Assembly: GCA_028015205.1 (NCBI GenBank)
Contig: CM051517.1
Location: 42,667,135-42,731,134 of the forward strand
Origin: Mytilisepta virgata
Taxonomy: Eukaryota; Mollusca; Bivalvia; Mytilida; Mytilidae
Reading direction: 5' to 3'
Length of the DNA: 64,000 nucleotides
Shown: in pieces, positions 21,301 through 36,300 of the stretch
Layout of the letters: every line of letters starts with the position of its first letter
Position numbering within the stretch: the stretch's first letter is position 1
Notes under the pieces: generated by a model
Seen by the model: the letters and a program-made list of their open reading frames with translations, nothing else
Database searches by the model: none
Told to the model about the DNA's origin: nothing
Position numbers and translations under genes: made by a program

Positions 21301-24300
21301 GGCATTGGTCCTTAGGAGGTCCTCTTTCAGAAATGTGTCCAATCACCCGGATTGTCAACAAGATGGCTGCCACACCAAACTTTGTTAAATATTGGACCCT
21401 ATAGGAAAATTCATTTAAAATTCTTCTTGTATGAAACCGCTTAGCCAGTTGGAACAAGACTTAGCAGAAATGGTCCTTAGATGGTTCTCTTTTAGAAATA
21501 TATCTGTTGACCTGGACTGTCAACCAAGATGACTGCCACAGCTGAAATTAGTTTAACATAGAATCCTATAGAAAAACCAGCCAAATTGACTGCAACACTT
21601 AAATTTTTAGGTCTGCTCAAGGTGAAAAGTTAATCCAGGTAAGCGATACAGGCTCTTGAGAGCCTCTAGTTTCACATAAATCATCAGAAATCTTTTTCAA
21701 ATTCTTATTAATTCCCTTATGACAATAAACCTCCATACATGTACATTTGTAGATGTGAAATTTCTACCACAATGCTATTAAAAAGTTCTGGGGAGAACAC
21801 TGTATAATCTGGACAAAGTATCATCCAAGGGTACTTCATATTTTAAATAATGTGAAATAGATTTTCAGGTAGAAATATGTAACCCCAACTTTGAGGTTTG
21901 TTAATAATGACTTTTTTGTGGATATGTCATATTTAAGGTGTCCTATGGTCACATTTATTATAGTCAGCATATTTGTATGGATGTAGTTTCAGAGAAAAAG
22001 AAGCCAGATTCTTTAGTATCGGTTATGATCCAACATGAAAAGGCAGAATTTATGTTATGTACATTAGAACAGGGCAGAGTATATCAACAGCCACTAGATC
22101 TCAACTTTACAGAGGGAGAGGAGGTGACATTCTTCCTCAGTAACAGTAGTGGTAAGTTTACTTTTCACTTCAAAAATTATAGTAGCTTCTCGGCCTTTCC
22201 TAATAGTTATTTTTTTTCAAGAATTTAACAAAAACGACGAGGGAAATTGTTATACTGAAAGAATTTGAGTGGTTCAAGAGCTGATAATCTTGATTATAAT
22301 TATAAAAATTAATTATGATAAAATGTTTTATTTCTCTCCCTCATTGAATTTAGAAAAAATATTGGAAAAGAAAAATATTCTTTTAACAAAGATACATTTG
22401 AAAAACAAATAAAAGTAGTAAGTCACTGGCATTGTAACAAAAACCATTGTTTTACACTGACACGAGAAAATTTTAGAATTAAACTTTAAAAGGGAGGTAA
22501 ATCTCCATCCTTTCTCTTATAACGAACGATGCCTATAACGAAATAAGATCGAGAGTCCCATAAAGTTTGTTATAAACGAACTCTACTGTATCTTAGAAAG
22601 GGTTTTGTTATATCTGAGTATTTTAGTTTTATTTTATTTTATGCATTACATCACAGGAGATTTTTATTTAAAAAAATTTTTTTTTCATTTTCAAATCTAC
22701 ACATACATTGAATTACGTATTTTTAGGGGTGGTACACTTAACAGGCTTTTTGATAGAAGATGACCAGTACCCAGACGATTTTACACCTGATATGATGGAG
22801 CAGTCATCTGATGATGATGAATCTGATGAAGACAAAGGTGTGTTTGATCTAGTGCTACTATTATAAAACTTATGTAAAATAAATTAGAATTAAGCATATG
22901 CAGTGTCATCACAATATTCAAGGCATTAAAGTACAGTATTTTATGATGAAAACCAGTAGTGCTATTCTTTTGTTTTAACATTTTGTGTCAAGAATTTATC
23001 CACTGTATCCCATTTGATGTATTATTTATTCAAACCATTACTGGTATAATTGTACCAGTGATAGATATGTCTTTTGTGTAAGAATATCCATTAGGCCTTA
23101 AATTATTTTCTTTCATAAAATGTCAAAAATTTGTATTTTTATTCCAGTTCCAGCATTAATTGGTGGCCATAGTGATGAGGAAGATGAGGGACAGACAGTA
23201 CCAGGTATATCCTTTGTAGAATAGGATGATATACTCTGCTTCTGATCTTTTCTAAAAACCATAACAATTTTCCACATTGCATCATAACTATGATAACAGA
23301 ATTGTTTTTTTCTTTTAAAGACTAGGAAGCAATTTATGATATCTTGAATGAGTTTAATATTTGACTACATATACCTTTGATATGCAGCTTTGAATTTTAC
23401 ATTTTATTACCATAACAAATTTAATGAACTATCTCAAAATTCTGTGGCGGGGTGTGTTCGACTCCGATCTTAATTGACAAGGATTGCCAATTTTCCTACC
23501 GAAGGTCGGTGGTTCTCTCCGGGTACTCCGGCTTCCTCCACCAATAAAAACTGGCCACCGCGAAATAGCCAAATGTGCTGAAAACGCCGTAAAACCCCAA
23601 TTAAACAAACAAACAAAATTTTGGGATTAGTTTCTTTGTAAATCTGATATATGAACTCTTTTCAGCCGGGAAAAAGAGGAAGAAAGACAAGGAAAAGAAA
23701 CCGGTGAAAAAGATGAAATTAATAGAATCAGATGAAGATGAAGATGATGATGAGGAAGAAGAAGAGGATGAAGATGAATTTGCAGATGTAAGGGGCCATT
23801 TACAGGATTTTTCAGTAATGTAAATTTATTAGTAAATGTGTGCGATTATATTGGTAGATTTTAAATAATTCACACTTAAAGTTAATAGTAGATTTATAAT
23901 ATTTAAACAGAAAAACAATGAGTTTTATTTATAAGGATGGTCATACAGTTGAAGTTTTAATGAAGGGATGATAGTTTCCCAATACTTGTGCATAAGAACT
24001 TTTAAAACAAAGATTGCTATAAAAACATATACAATAAACTGGTGTTAGAGGCTCTCTTAATCATGAATGAGAGACAATTTTTTTTTCATGCTGAAGGCCT
24101 CCCTATGACTTTTAAAATTGAGTACAGCAATAAGAGCATTGTTCACTTCTGCTTATAACTCACATGCATTAAAAGTGATAATAATAGATATTGTCATTAT
24201 GTTTAATATGAAAAATCCAACAATGTGATTTGCTGTAATGTTATCCGTGCTGTGTTTGTTTAATTATAGTTAATTTAATACGAGTATAGCTGCAAAATCC

Positions 24301-27300
24301 TCTTTGCTTTAATTTTCAATCTCTTTCATAGCCAGTTTTTGTTCGGAACAGATTTTTCAACCTTAATTGTATGTACCAAAGGGAGGTAATATACAGACAT
24401 CAAATGGGAAATACTCCATCCAATCATATTCCCCAAATTTTGAAATTAATCTGCATATTGTAAAAAATAATTATGTTATGAATTAGAGAAGTAAGTGAGT
24501 GTGTTGTTTTAAGTTCTTTGCTTGAAGTTATAAATGTCATGTACATGTTGGATTTTCTTCACTTTAAATCTTCTTACCTAGTACATTAGTTTGATCACAT
24601 TTCCATTTTACATTAAACATCTTACTATCCAACCAAGATTAATTATGAAAATTTTTTATAGGACTATCCCAATGATTATTATATACATGTAGATGTATAT
24701 TGATTGTATAAAATGATTAAGATACTCAGACTGTCAAAAAATACATTACTGAATAGCTAATATAAATAAAAACTAATATTATTGCAATTCATTTGTAAAG
24801 ATTAAAGTTTTTTCTGTAGAATTTATTTTTTTTTATAAAAATGAAAGTACATGTAGATATGGGGTAATGTCAATGAAGACTTTGAAAAGAAACTAAATAG
24901 TATGTAGAGACTTCTATCAGGTATTAATGCTACATACTTTAATTTCAGTTTATAAATGATGAGGCAGATGAAGATGAAGATGAAGGTAATAATTTGGATT
25001 AGGTACAATGAACACTTGAGATCTGTGGTAACTCTTACATGAAATGAGATTTCAATTCTTCCTCTGACCAGAGACTTGATGCGATCTCAACCCTCCCCAA
25101 AAAAACTGATATAAATGCTTCAGATTGCATAATTTCAATTTCACTTATCTGATTTCAAATTGAATCTTTTTTAATATGCCAAAAGAAAGTTTGTCACAGC
25201 ATATTTAGAATATCTTTTTTTCATATGATTTTAATATAGATTTTTTTCTATTAAGTCATCTTAATAAATGCTTTCATTGGTATGCCAACAGATTGATTCA
25301 ATTGTTTTTTCGAGATATAAGGGGTCAAAGGGACCAAAACAATCTATGTCACTGGATATGTAAAGTTTTTAAACAGAATATCTTTTTGTATACAGAACCT
25401 CATTAAGATATGACATTTGTAAACAAACAAACAGTTGGTTTTCTCAGGGTTCACTTTATATAGATTCCAATGTATAACCATTTTGAAATAAAGAAATATT
25501 GGTAAATATTTGAGTGTCATCTTTGTAGAGGAAAATGAATGGGATGGAATATTTAAAGAAAAGAAAAGGGAAAGTCCTCAGAAAAAAAAATCATCAAACA
25601 AGCAAGATAAAGTTGAAACAAACACACCAAAAAAGAAAGAAAATACAAAACAAGAAATGGTAAGAATTGTATTTTGACATTGATTTGATTCTGAAAACAC
25701 TACATATTAAATACAACAGAAAGCTAGGGAATACTAACAGACATTTAATAACACTTAATACAACAGAGAACTTGGTCAATGTTACAGGCAATTCAACAAT
25801 CAGCTATGCCATTCTGAATAGTCATTGTCAGTAGAGATGTAATGATTCAACGTAGAGTATCACAGTGTTTTCCATCACAGTTCGATACATGGTACACAGG
25901 AACCGCTAATGATATGAACAATAGTTCATGCAGAGGTTTATTTTTAAACCTTTGCTATAATAATTTCAAAATTACTGAATTATTTAAATAAAAATTGTGC
26001 AGTTATCTGATGGAAAAATTGTGGTAGAACATTCTGTTCTCCAAAAATATTTTGTAAAAGCCTATTGCGTATATCTACGTAAACAAATTTTCAAGTGTGC
26101 ATGGAGCCTTCACAAAACATGAAAGTTGAACTGAAATGACCTTTTTCTACAATACATATTGCAATACCTAGTTTATCTTAGCAAATATTGCAACACATAT
26201 CATTTGTCTCTGAAGTGTATCGTTACACATCTGATTTTCAGTAAACAATACCAAACATGAAATACTTTCTGTATGTCCCCCTACTTTTACATTATTCATA
26301 CTGTATCTAAGATACATTTTATGTGTCTGTATGTAATGTCTGTAGTTATTTATTGCATAGATAGTAGTCGTATATCATGATTTCCAAATGAAAAAAAATC
26401 TGACCATTCACATGTGAATTAAATCTTATATTTCACTCTATTGAATGATGTAACAAATAGTTTTCGGCCATGTCATTACTATACAGACTTCAGACATGTA
26501 TTTATATAAAAAAATTGTCTTAGTTTATCACTCTACATGCAATAAACAGAATTAAATTGATATGTAAATTAATGTGATATTAGGTTACTCGTGTGCATGT
26601 GAATTTCTGAGAAACTAATAACACTACTGATAAAATGTATTACCAAAGATTTGAAGCAATGTTTAGTCTGAAGTTACTGTTAAGTCTTCTGGATTTCACA
26701 AAATAGCTAAGACTTCACCATTCATGAACTTAAACTTTAGTTCAGTAGATAAGTCTGATAATGTTTTAAGGATGGGCATCTAATTACTCCAGAAACAATA
26801 AGATGGTGAGTTTTATGTATGGTAATTAAATTCACGTTTATTTGAAATAACGAATGATATGGGACATTATCTCATTCATGCTCACCCATAGCCTTACTTT
26901 TTCACCTTAATCATTGTTAAGTAACTAATGTGATCCTATTTGGAATAAAGTTGAATGAGTTTCAATAGGGTGTCATTCTACGTCTTTGTATTTGCTGATA
27001 TAAGTATGTAACAATAATTTCATGTTTTTAACATTGATGAATGAATTCTCGATTTTCATAGGAAGGCTACTACTAAACTTCATATTATTTATTAAAGTAA
27101 TTCCACTTCAGTCTTATTTGAAATTGAAGGCATATAACAGAATATGATGCAACTGGTAATGACCTCAACATTGTTTTTTTTAGAAGATAGCAGAACCTGA
27201 ATCTGAACAGCAAGGAGAAGGAAAGAAAAAGAAGAAGAAAAAAAAGAAAAAGAAAAAAGAAAATGAACAGGTAAAATGTTTAATAAAAAATATAGATATA

Positions 27301-30300
27301 TAAGTACTTATACTTTGGCAGGTGAACCTTAAAAACTTGTAATTATGGTTATTGCCACAAAAAACAAACAAAACTATCCGATGATAACCAAAGTATACTA
27401 GTATTCTCCCAGAATTCCCCCTTTTCCTTATTGTGCCTGATGCAGCATAGAATTTTTAAAATGTTTTCATGTGTTTGAGGTGTTTAATTCTATTTGTTCT
27501 GAAGAAAATATCAGATAATAGTACATGCACTCTCAGCTTTTGACATTTCAATTAAATTTATTTGTCCGATTATATGCTTTTATCAGGCAAATAGATGATA
27601 TTATTTGTTTTTATATTTTAAAATTTAATTTCTTATAATTGATACACTCTCGCAAATGTCAGTATGAACGAATATATGGTGTATAATCTGTAAATGGCAA
27701 TTGGTGCTGCTCTGGTTGTTTTGATCTTGCTATAGGTTTTCATCTGGAAGATTATTGTTTTAAGTCCTTACAGGGATTTTAAAGACCAGCAATTAAAGGA
27801 CTGTTCACTGAGTGTTTCAAAATTTTGTTGCTGGATTCAGACCATGGACCACTAAAGCTGCTGTTACTAAAATTGAAAAATTAGCAAAAAAATTTAAATC
27901 CTTTCCTCTGAAATTATTGTGTCATTTTAGACCAAACTCTCATAGAATGTGATATTTTACTGTTGAAAGGATTCTTGTTGGACCCCAAGGGCCATGTGAG
28001 TTTTTCAAAATTTTGTTGCATTATCCGGACCATGGACCAATAAGGCTGCTGTTAATACAATTGAAAAATGACCAAAATAATTAAAATCCTTTTCTCTAAA
28101 ATCGTTAAGCCATCTTAGAACAAACTTTTACAGAATATGATCTTTGTTCTACAGTTGAAAGGATTTTATATTCTTGTTGGATACTTTATAAAGCTACCGT
28201 GGGCAGTTCTCACTTTCCTTGTTAAGTTGAAAGAATCTTCTTGGTAGGACCATGAAACTAATTTAGTATGAACTGACCAACTTGAACATACTGCTTGTAC
28301 ATGTAATTTGAATACCACTTTCATGTTTCAGACAAATTCTACAGAAACACAAAAAACACAGCAAAAACAACCAAAGAAGCAAGTACTAGCTGGGGGTGTG
28401 ATCTCTGAAGAAACAAAAACAGGACATGGTCCACAAGCTCAACCGGGTAAAATGGTTAGTATATTTGAGATTGGCTCATTTCTTTTACCTGCAGTGTTCT
28501 AGGATATTTTCAGTTATTCCAACTTTACACAGAAAAAACGTGACATAAAAATGAATTTATCTCATAAAATTTTAATTTCCCTAATTTTGAATTAAAAAAA
28601 TTTTCTGGGCAGAATTTGTACTAGGATGCCATAATGAATAAATCATGATTAGTCAAAATTTATCAAACAATGGTACATTAGACAGTTGTCCTCTGGATCC
28701 AGTTCTCTAGGTCAAGACTGTTGGGATGATATTACATATTCACTGTTTACATGTTTGTCCCATCCTAAAGTTTTGGTTTCAATTCAGTTATGCTGGGACA
28801 AATGAAGAGGTGTGATTGTATAGACATTGCCATGAGAGAAAATACTGTGTTTGATTTCTGTGCCCAAGTAATAATGTAAGATAAACAGACTTGATAAAGC
28901 ATTTCTTACTTTCATGTGGATAATGTACTTTCTGATGGCCAAATTCAATTTCCATCTAGGTAATGAAACAGGAATTCTAAATTCCTAACCTGTCAAGGGT
29001 ACCCTAATTAATCTTGTCACATTTGTCATGAGAAAGTAATACTAAGATATACCGTAATAACCCTAATTATTGGACGGCCCTAATTATTCGACACTTTTGA
29101 AAATTCAAGGAAAACTGAATTTTTTGATAACTCTATTTTTTCGACGATTTCAAAATTGTGAAAGTTACGATCGTTGTTCTCAGGTGGTGACAATCAGTAA
29201 TTTTAACTTCTTGGGTAAGTTTATCACTTTCAGTCCTCATGGAGTGTTTATTTTGTCTTTCTTAACCATTTAAACTATCTATCTTAATAAATTTGATTGA
29301 AACAAGATCGATTTTAAGTAAATTTTATTGAATTTTTCCTACCTGGAAGTTTACTTTTGAAAAGAAATCTGAAACGAGTTTGGAACGAAATAGTGTATTC
29401 GCATTTCTCAGAGAAATAAATTTAAAAAATTTGAAATGAAATGAATAATGTTTTTACAAAACAAATCCTCTTATCATTGTTTATAAGACATTTAAATGTA
29501 ATAGTTATAATAGTGTAACAGATGTGTTACAGGCCCCAGCTTTTGGATGTGTTTTTCACGGACACGAATGACCTTTGAAATTTGAATATGTTTTATCCGA
29601 CTGTGTTTGTTTATATGCATGAATATATGAGATTATCCTTAACTAAAAGAATAGTGACGTCACATACATTTAACATGTTCAGCTGTCGTATCTATTGTTT
29701 TGATTACATCAGTGTGCATTTTAACTGATATATTGATGTATTTTATGATCTTATCACTTTTCATGCATCCATGTTTTAAAATATATGTATTGTTTTTAAT
29801 TACAGGTCGGTCTGGATGGTCTGGTCACGCATATGTCATTTTTACTGACGTTTTGTAATGTGTGTTTCTCCAGTGTTTTATTTAGCACTGAAATCGTAAT
29901 TCTTTGGCTAAATTCATCATTTAAAGTGCTGAATATAGCTTTTCAATTGTATTTCTACCTATTTCTAAAAATTGAAGCATTTTGGCAAAGTTTTAAATCT
30001 TATTTTTACAAAAAACGTCACTTTTCAAAGATCCAAAATCGAGTGGGTCAACATTGAACTTACCATTTTATATATTTCTATTTCCTTTCCGTTCCTGACA
30101 ATTTATAGGAGTAAAGTTCTAGAGTAGTAAAACTTTTATATAATCCATTTTGAATCGTAGAAGCTTTCATATTTTCGTAATTTCCATTTTCCAGTGAGTC
30201 ACAAACACAACCTGGACGTTTCAGACGTTTTGTTTACGTTGCCGAAAATAGGTTCAATGTCGTTATGACGTCACAATCAAATGTAGTCCCAAAGTAGTAT

Positions 30301-33300
30301 AAATAGGGCTACTGATCACACATTCGGGAGTCGTAGATTGGCTCCCGAGCATACTCAGTACGCTCAGAAACAAAAACATCAATAAAATAAATATAAATAT
30401 ACAACAACCCAACGTCAAAAGACAATTTACGTCCTTTTGAATAGTCTACCAAAACACATACAACAATTTCAAGGTTATTATTATTAAACATTATATTAAA
30501 AGTCTTTATTGACTTCCAATATTTACAAAAACAAAGTTATTATAAACAACTTGTTGTTTATATACAACGACACCAAACTTTGAAATCGATATATAAACAA
30601 CTTGTTGGTAGAATACCAAACTGTATATTTTGACGTCATTATTGAACAAAAGAGACTCAGTATGAAAACAAAACAAACGTTCAATCATTGTTTACAAAAC
30701 AACCCGAATATCTGAAGTGTTTAGTCGATAGCACGAGTTTACGTTTTTATAGTCTGTTTCAATGTTCTATATATATAAAACATTTATGAAAACATTCCGA
30801 AACAATAATAAAAATAGTTAATGCATATATTTTAGATGACTCACAAATTATGTTTTAATTAATTGTATTTGTTGGGAAACACTTGACCAGAACTATCCAG
30901 AACCGACTGCTTGCAATACTTTCGATTTTAATTATTTTATTTCGATTATGATAATAATGACCTGTTGTTTCTTAATTATAATCTTGTTTGTTTATTGTTT
31001 CAGAAGTTAATAAATCATTATTTATCTAAAGAATTAATAAATTGGAGCATCAGAACTTGGGCCAAACGCACATTACTTGTGTCTGTCGTCGTCATAACAA
31101 GTCTTGGGATAAAAGTCCATGAGACCTAATTTTTAGTGGATTCCTTGTTTAAAAGTTTAGTTGTTTGTTTCAGCCGTAGCGTCGCAGGGACGCTACATTG
31201 GTGGCCAGTGTGGGGACCCTTTCAAAAATAAAGGGTTTCTGAACAGCGCTGAAGTGAACATCAAAATAAAGTATTTTTATAAAATTAAATAAAATGTCAG
31301 ATTATAACGTATCACGACAGCCGAGTTTTGTTGCGTTTGACCAGTCTAGTGTGCATAGCGACGAAGTGGCAACAACATCGGGGGTTAGTTTACGACTCCC
31401 CGCATCACAAATAGACGATAACATAAACACTCGAGAAAGGAGTTTAATAGATCTCACTCCTTCAGGGGAGGTTCAGATGCGGGTTACAAATAACACACAT
31501 ATAGCTGCCTCAGCCTCTGACTCTGTAGCTAAACAAATAACACATAATAACCCTGATAACATTTCAAGGCAACGATATACTGATAATAGAGGGGAAGAAA
31601 GAAGGAAGGGGGTTTACAAGGAGGGTCATTATTTAGACGACGGAATGGGTCGTCAATTTACAGAAAGGTTATCCTATGGAGGGGAGACTGTCTTAGACAG
31701 GAAAATCTCTGCGGTCAAAGTCAGCAGTGCTATGGGCCCAGCACTAACTCTCCATGGAAGGCTCCTCCCAACATGCGTGTTGGAGGTAGTGGTATATCTG
31801 TCCAGGTGGACAGAAACGGGTGTGTAGACACCATGACAACTCCTGAGGTAATCACAAATGTGAAGAATGGCTATAATACAATTGATAACCCTCAATCAGT
31901 GTCACATATTAACAGTACATCTAGACACCCAGTTCCAACAATAAGTGGCAATATTTTTCAAAACAAACCAAAGAAACCTCCTAGTTTCGATGGTTCTAGT
32001 GGTTGGCAAGATTTTCTTGTTCAATTTGAAATGGTTTCTGCGGTAAACAAATGGGACGATTTCACAAAAGCTTACGAGCTTGCTACAAATTTACGAGGAG
32101 TTGCTCAAGGGATTGTAACTGAAATAGAACCTCTGAGAAGGTTTGATTATAACTACTTGGTTTCCGCATTGACGGCTAGATTTGACCCGGTAAACCAAGA
32201 AAACATGTACAAAGTTCAAATGAACTCCTATTATAGGAAAACTGGTCAATCTTTACCAGAAATGGCACAAGAAATAAGACGAATTACACGCTTGTCGTAT
32301 CCAACGGCACCTATAGACATAAGAAATCAGCTTGCAAAAGACTGTTTCATAAGGGCATTGAACGACCCTAAAATTCAGCTCTCTATATTTCAAAGAGAAC
32401 CAAAAACGATTGATGATTGTGTAAGATTTGGGGTGGAATATGAATCATTTACTCTTGATCAAAAGAGAATAAATAACAAACAAGGGTTACGCATGGTAAC
32501 AGAAAGTGACAATTCTGATGACGAGTTTTTTTCTCGTCTTGGAATTGATAAGCAGCAAGCTAGACAAACTCAATAAAAACAATAACTATAACTCAAACAA
32601 AACTATAACTTGCTACTATTGTGACAAAATTGGTCATATAAAGAAAGACTGTAGAAAGTTGGAATGGGATAAGAAAAACAAATTTGTCAAATCGGGAAAA
32701 ACAAATTCATACAAAAATCAAAGTACTACAAGTACTCAAAGCACACAAACTGAAAAGAAGGTTGGGTTTTCAGTTCAGGAAAACATTTAAATGCTGGAGA
32801 TGCGGACCAATCACCAGCAACAGATTTGAACAATACTAGGTCCATGAATCTTTCAAAGACAAATAAACAAGATAGCTTGTTTCTTAAATGCTTAATTTTC
32901 AAAAATAAAATCAATTGTTTGATTGATACTGGCTCAACGATATGCATTTTGCATCCTAGAAAATATAATTTGATACCTGCTGAGCTGAAACCTGAAATAA
33001 AGAATGTCAATACAAAATTATGTTTAGCAGATGGAGGTCATATTGGCACTCTTGGCTATGTTGATCTACCAATTCAGATAGGCAGTCAAATAGTCACCCA
33101 CAAATTTACATTAGCTGAAATTGATGTTCCAGCTGTTATTGGCTATGATTTCTTAAATAAACATGATTGCACCCTGAAAATGGGTGAAGGCAAATTGTTT
33201 TTTGGTCAACATGAAATACAATGTACAAAAGAGAGTCAAATGGACTCGTTATTCAAAATTTCACTATCTGAACAAGTCGTTATTCCACCTAACACTGAAA

Positions 33301-36300
33301 TTATTACTTCAGGCAATGTACTTGGTGATCCTAGTGTCGTGATGGATGCTATTGTTGAACCATTAGAAACAAAACATGCTGAAAATATTTTGATAGCTAA
33401 GTCTTTGGTAGATCCAAGTTGTGGTCAAATACCATTAAGATTAGCAAATGTTACTGATATAGAAATTGTCCTTCCATGTTCAACACGTGTGGCTTCATGT
33501 GAACAAATTGAAACAGGACGGTCAAACAATAATGACAGTCCCCAACAAAATGTTTATACAATGAAATTGCATGATTTTAATGATTTTCCTGAACATTTAA
33601 TAGAACTGAAGGAAAAGAGCAGTGAATTTTTGACTGACTCAGAAAAAGAACAATTAAATAGTCTTTTAAAAAGACATGAAAACACATTTTCTAAAAATAA
33701 ATATGATCTAGGCACGGCTAGTAGTATAAAACATAAAATAAACACTGGCAATGCCAAGCCTTTCAAACAACCATTGACACCAATTAACAAAAGAGAGGCA
33801 GTAGACAAGGAGATTCAACGGCTCCTTGATTCTGATATTATAGAGCCTTCTACTAGCCCTTGGGCCTCAAATATTGTGCCAGTAACAAAGAAAGATGGTT
33901 CTGTTCGAATATGTGTTGACATGAGAAGTCTAAACAATTTGACAATAAAAGATTCTTATCCCCTTCCACGAATTGATGACTCTCTTGATGCTTTGAGGGG
34001 TTCAAAGCTATACAGTGTTTTAGATCTCTCCAGTGGGTATTTTCAAGTGAAAATGGACGGAAACAATAAAATTAAGACTGCTTTTACAAGAACAAAGGGT
34101 CTTTTCCAATTCAAAGTCATGGCAATGGGTTTATGCAACGGAGTAGCAACTTTTCAACGTTTAATGGAGTATGTTTTGGCAGGTCTCAATTGGCAAACTT
34201 GCCTGATTTATATAGATGATATAATTGTATTTTCTGATTCTTTTGAATCTCATTTAACAAGATTAAATGATGTTTTGGAAAGACTATCAAAAGAGGGTCT
34301 AAAGATTTCCCCGGAGAAATGTTTGTTGTAAATTACGCTAAAAGTAACGTCGCCTTTGGCGGCGCGGCCGCTCAACATTGTGACGTAACGCTATTGTAAC
34401 GTTAGTTGGTTATTAGAAGTTTGTAATGAAAGACGCATTCAATTTGTTGACGCCTTGACCAACTCCCCTAAACACAACGCGAAGCCATTCTACGATATTG
34501 TGGTGCCGTGACCAAAAGAAAAGATGGATGTACAACGACTGAAATCTTTGAGAGCCGCAAACAAGGCAGCCGTGAAAAAATTCCTAAAGAAACTGGAAGA
34601 TATTACCAAAGAGGAACTTGTTGATTCCGAGAATGTGAAAAACATTTTGAACAATATTCAAAAGAAGAAAGTGACACTTGAAGTTTGGATGGACAGATTC
34701 TAGAGAAAACAGAGGAGGAGGATATGGCAGATGAAATCATGGAGTCAGATGAGTATTATTTAGAGTTAGACGATAAATTACGCAAATACAAGAAGTACTT
34801 GGACACAAACGCAAACCCCGCATGTACTAGCAATTCAACACTCCGTGGTAACGCTCCTGAGTTCAATCCATTCACAAACCAAACTCAAACACAACGTGAA
34901 GCCACTCAAACATTTTCACAAATGAGTACCATGTCTAGCCAGAATCACCGTCTTCCGAAGTTGTCACTACCGAATTTTAGAGGAGAAATACTCGATTGGC
35001 AGTACTTTTGGGACTCCTACGAGTCGACCGTGCACTTCAATCATACTCTTACTGATGTCCAGAAGTTTTCGTATTTAAAATCATTGCTTCAATATGATGC
35101 CGCAAATGTAATATCAGGTTTGACAATGACAAATGCAAATTACCACACAGCAATTGAGTTACTGAGAAACCGCTATGGCCAGCCGCACAAGATAACGAAT
35201 GCGTACATGAAATCGCTATTAGATTTGCCCGCACCGCTAGATAATATTGACAGTTTAAGAACATTTCATGACAAATCAGAAGCTTATATACGTGGTTTAG
35301 AGTCGTTAGGCCAGAGTCAGGAAATGTTTGGATCACTACTTATACCAGTTATTCTTAGTAAACTGCCGCCAGAATTTCGAAAAACAATCACGCGAGAAAA
35401 TGGACATGACAATTGGAACATACAGACACTTCGTTGTGCAATTACACAAGAGATTTCTATTCAGGAATCGGGATATACAGACTATGCGCAAAAATACAAT
35501 GGAGCAACTCCAAGTGCAAACTTCGTAACAGGAGTTAGACGTGAAAACGAGCGGAAAAAGTTCACAAAAAAGTCTTTTGAGAAAACACCAACATTGACAA
35601 AGAAGAGATGTGTTTATTGTAATGGAAACCACTGGACAAACGAGTGTAAAGAGGTAAGCGATTATGAGGAAAGAATTTCAATTGTAAAAGAAAGGAGCCT
35701 TTGTTTCAACTGTCTTGGTACACATCGAGTAGCCGATTGTAACTCAAGAAATACATGTAAGTTTTGTCACCGCAAACATCACTCAACACTTTGTAAAAAG
35801 AAGGTAAGTACGAGTCACAAGTCACAAGATAAAACTCAGAGCAAGGAACAGGAATCGGCAACATCAGTAATGTATACCGCAAACAGCGAGGATAGATCTG
35901 CAGTTCTTTTGAAAACCGCTATAAGCACAGTAGTTTATGAAAATACTTTTATTGACGCAAATATTCTTTTTGATGAAGGGGCGCAACGATCTTTCATAAC
36001 TCAAGACTTAGCCACAAAACTCAATGTGAAAAAAGAAGATTCCGAAAGCCTCAGTATATCTATTTTTGGAAACGCCGACAAGAAAGCAAGAAACTTAGAT
36101 AAGACAACAATATATTTGAAGTCAAACGAAGGAGACCTTATACCAATCAAAGTACTGATCGTACCCACTATAGCACCCGCACTCCAAAATCAGGACATTC
36201 CGTCATCACAGAGATTTCCGTATTTACGAGGACTACAATTAGCCCATCCAGTAATGCATGGAGAACAATTTGAAATCAACTTATTAATTGGTGGAGACAT

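Noticed and set aside
35049..35632. - strand ORFs in the BEL/Pao region
   Set aside because: Antisense of the gag-protease frame.
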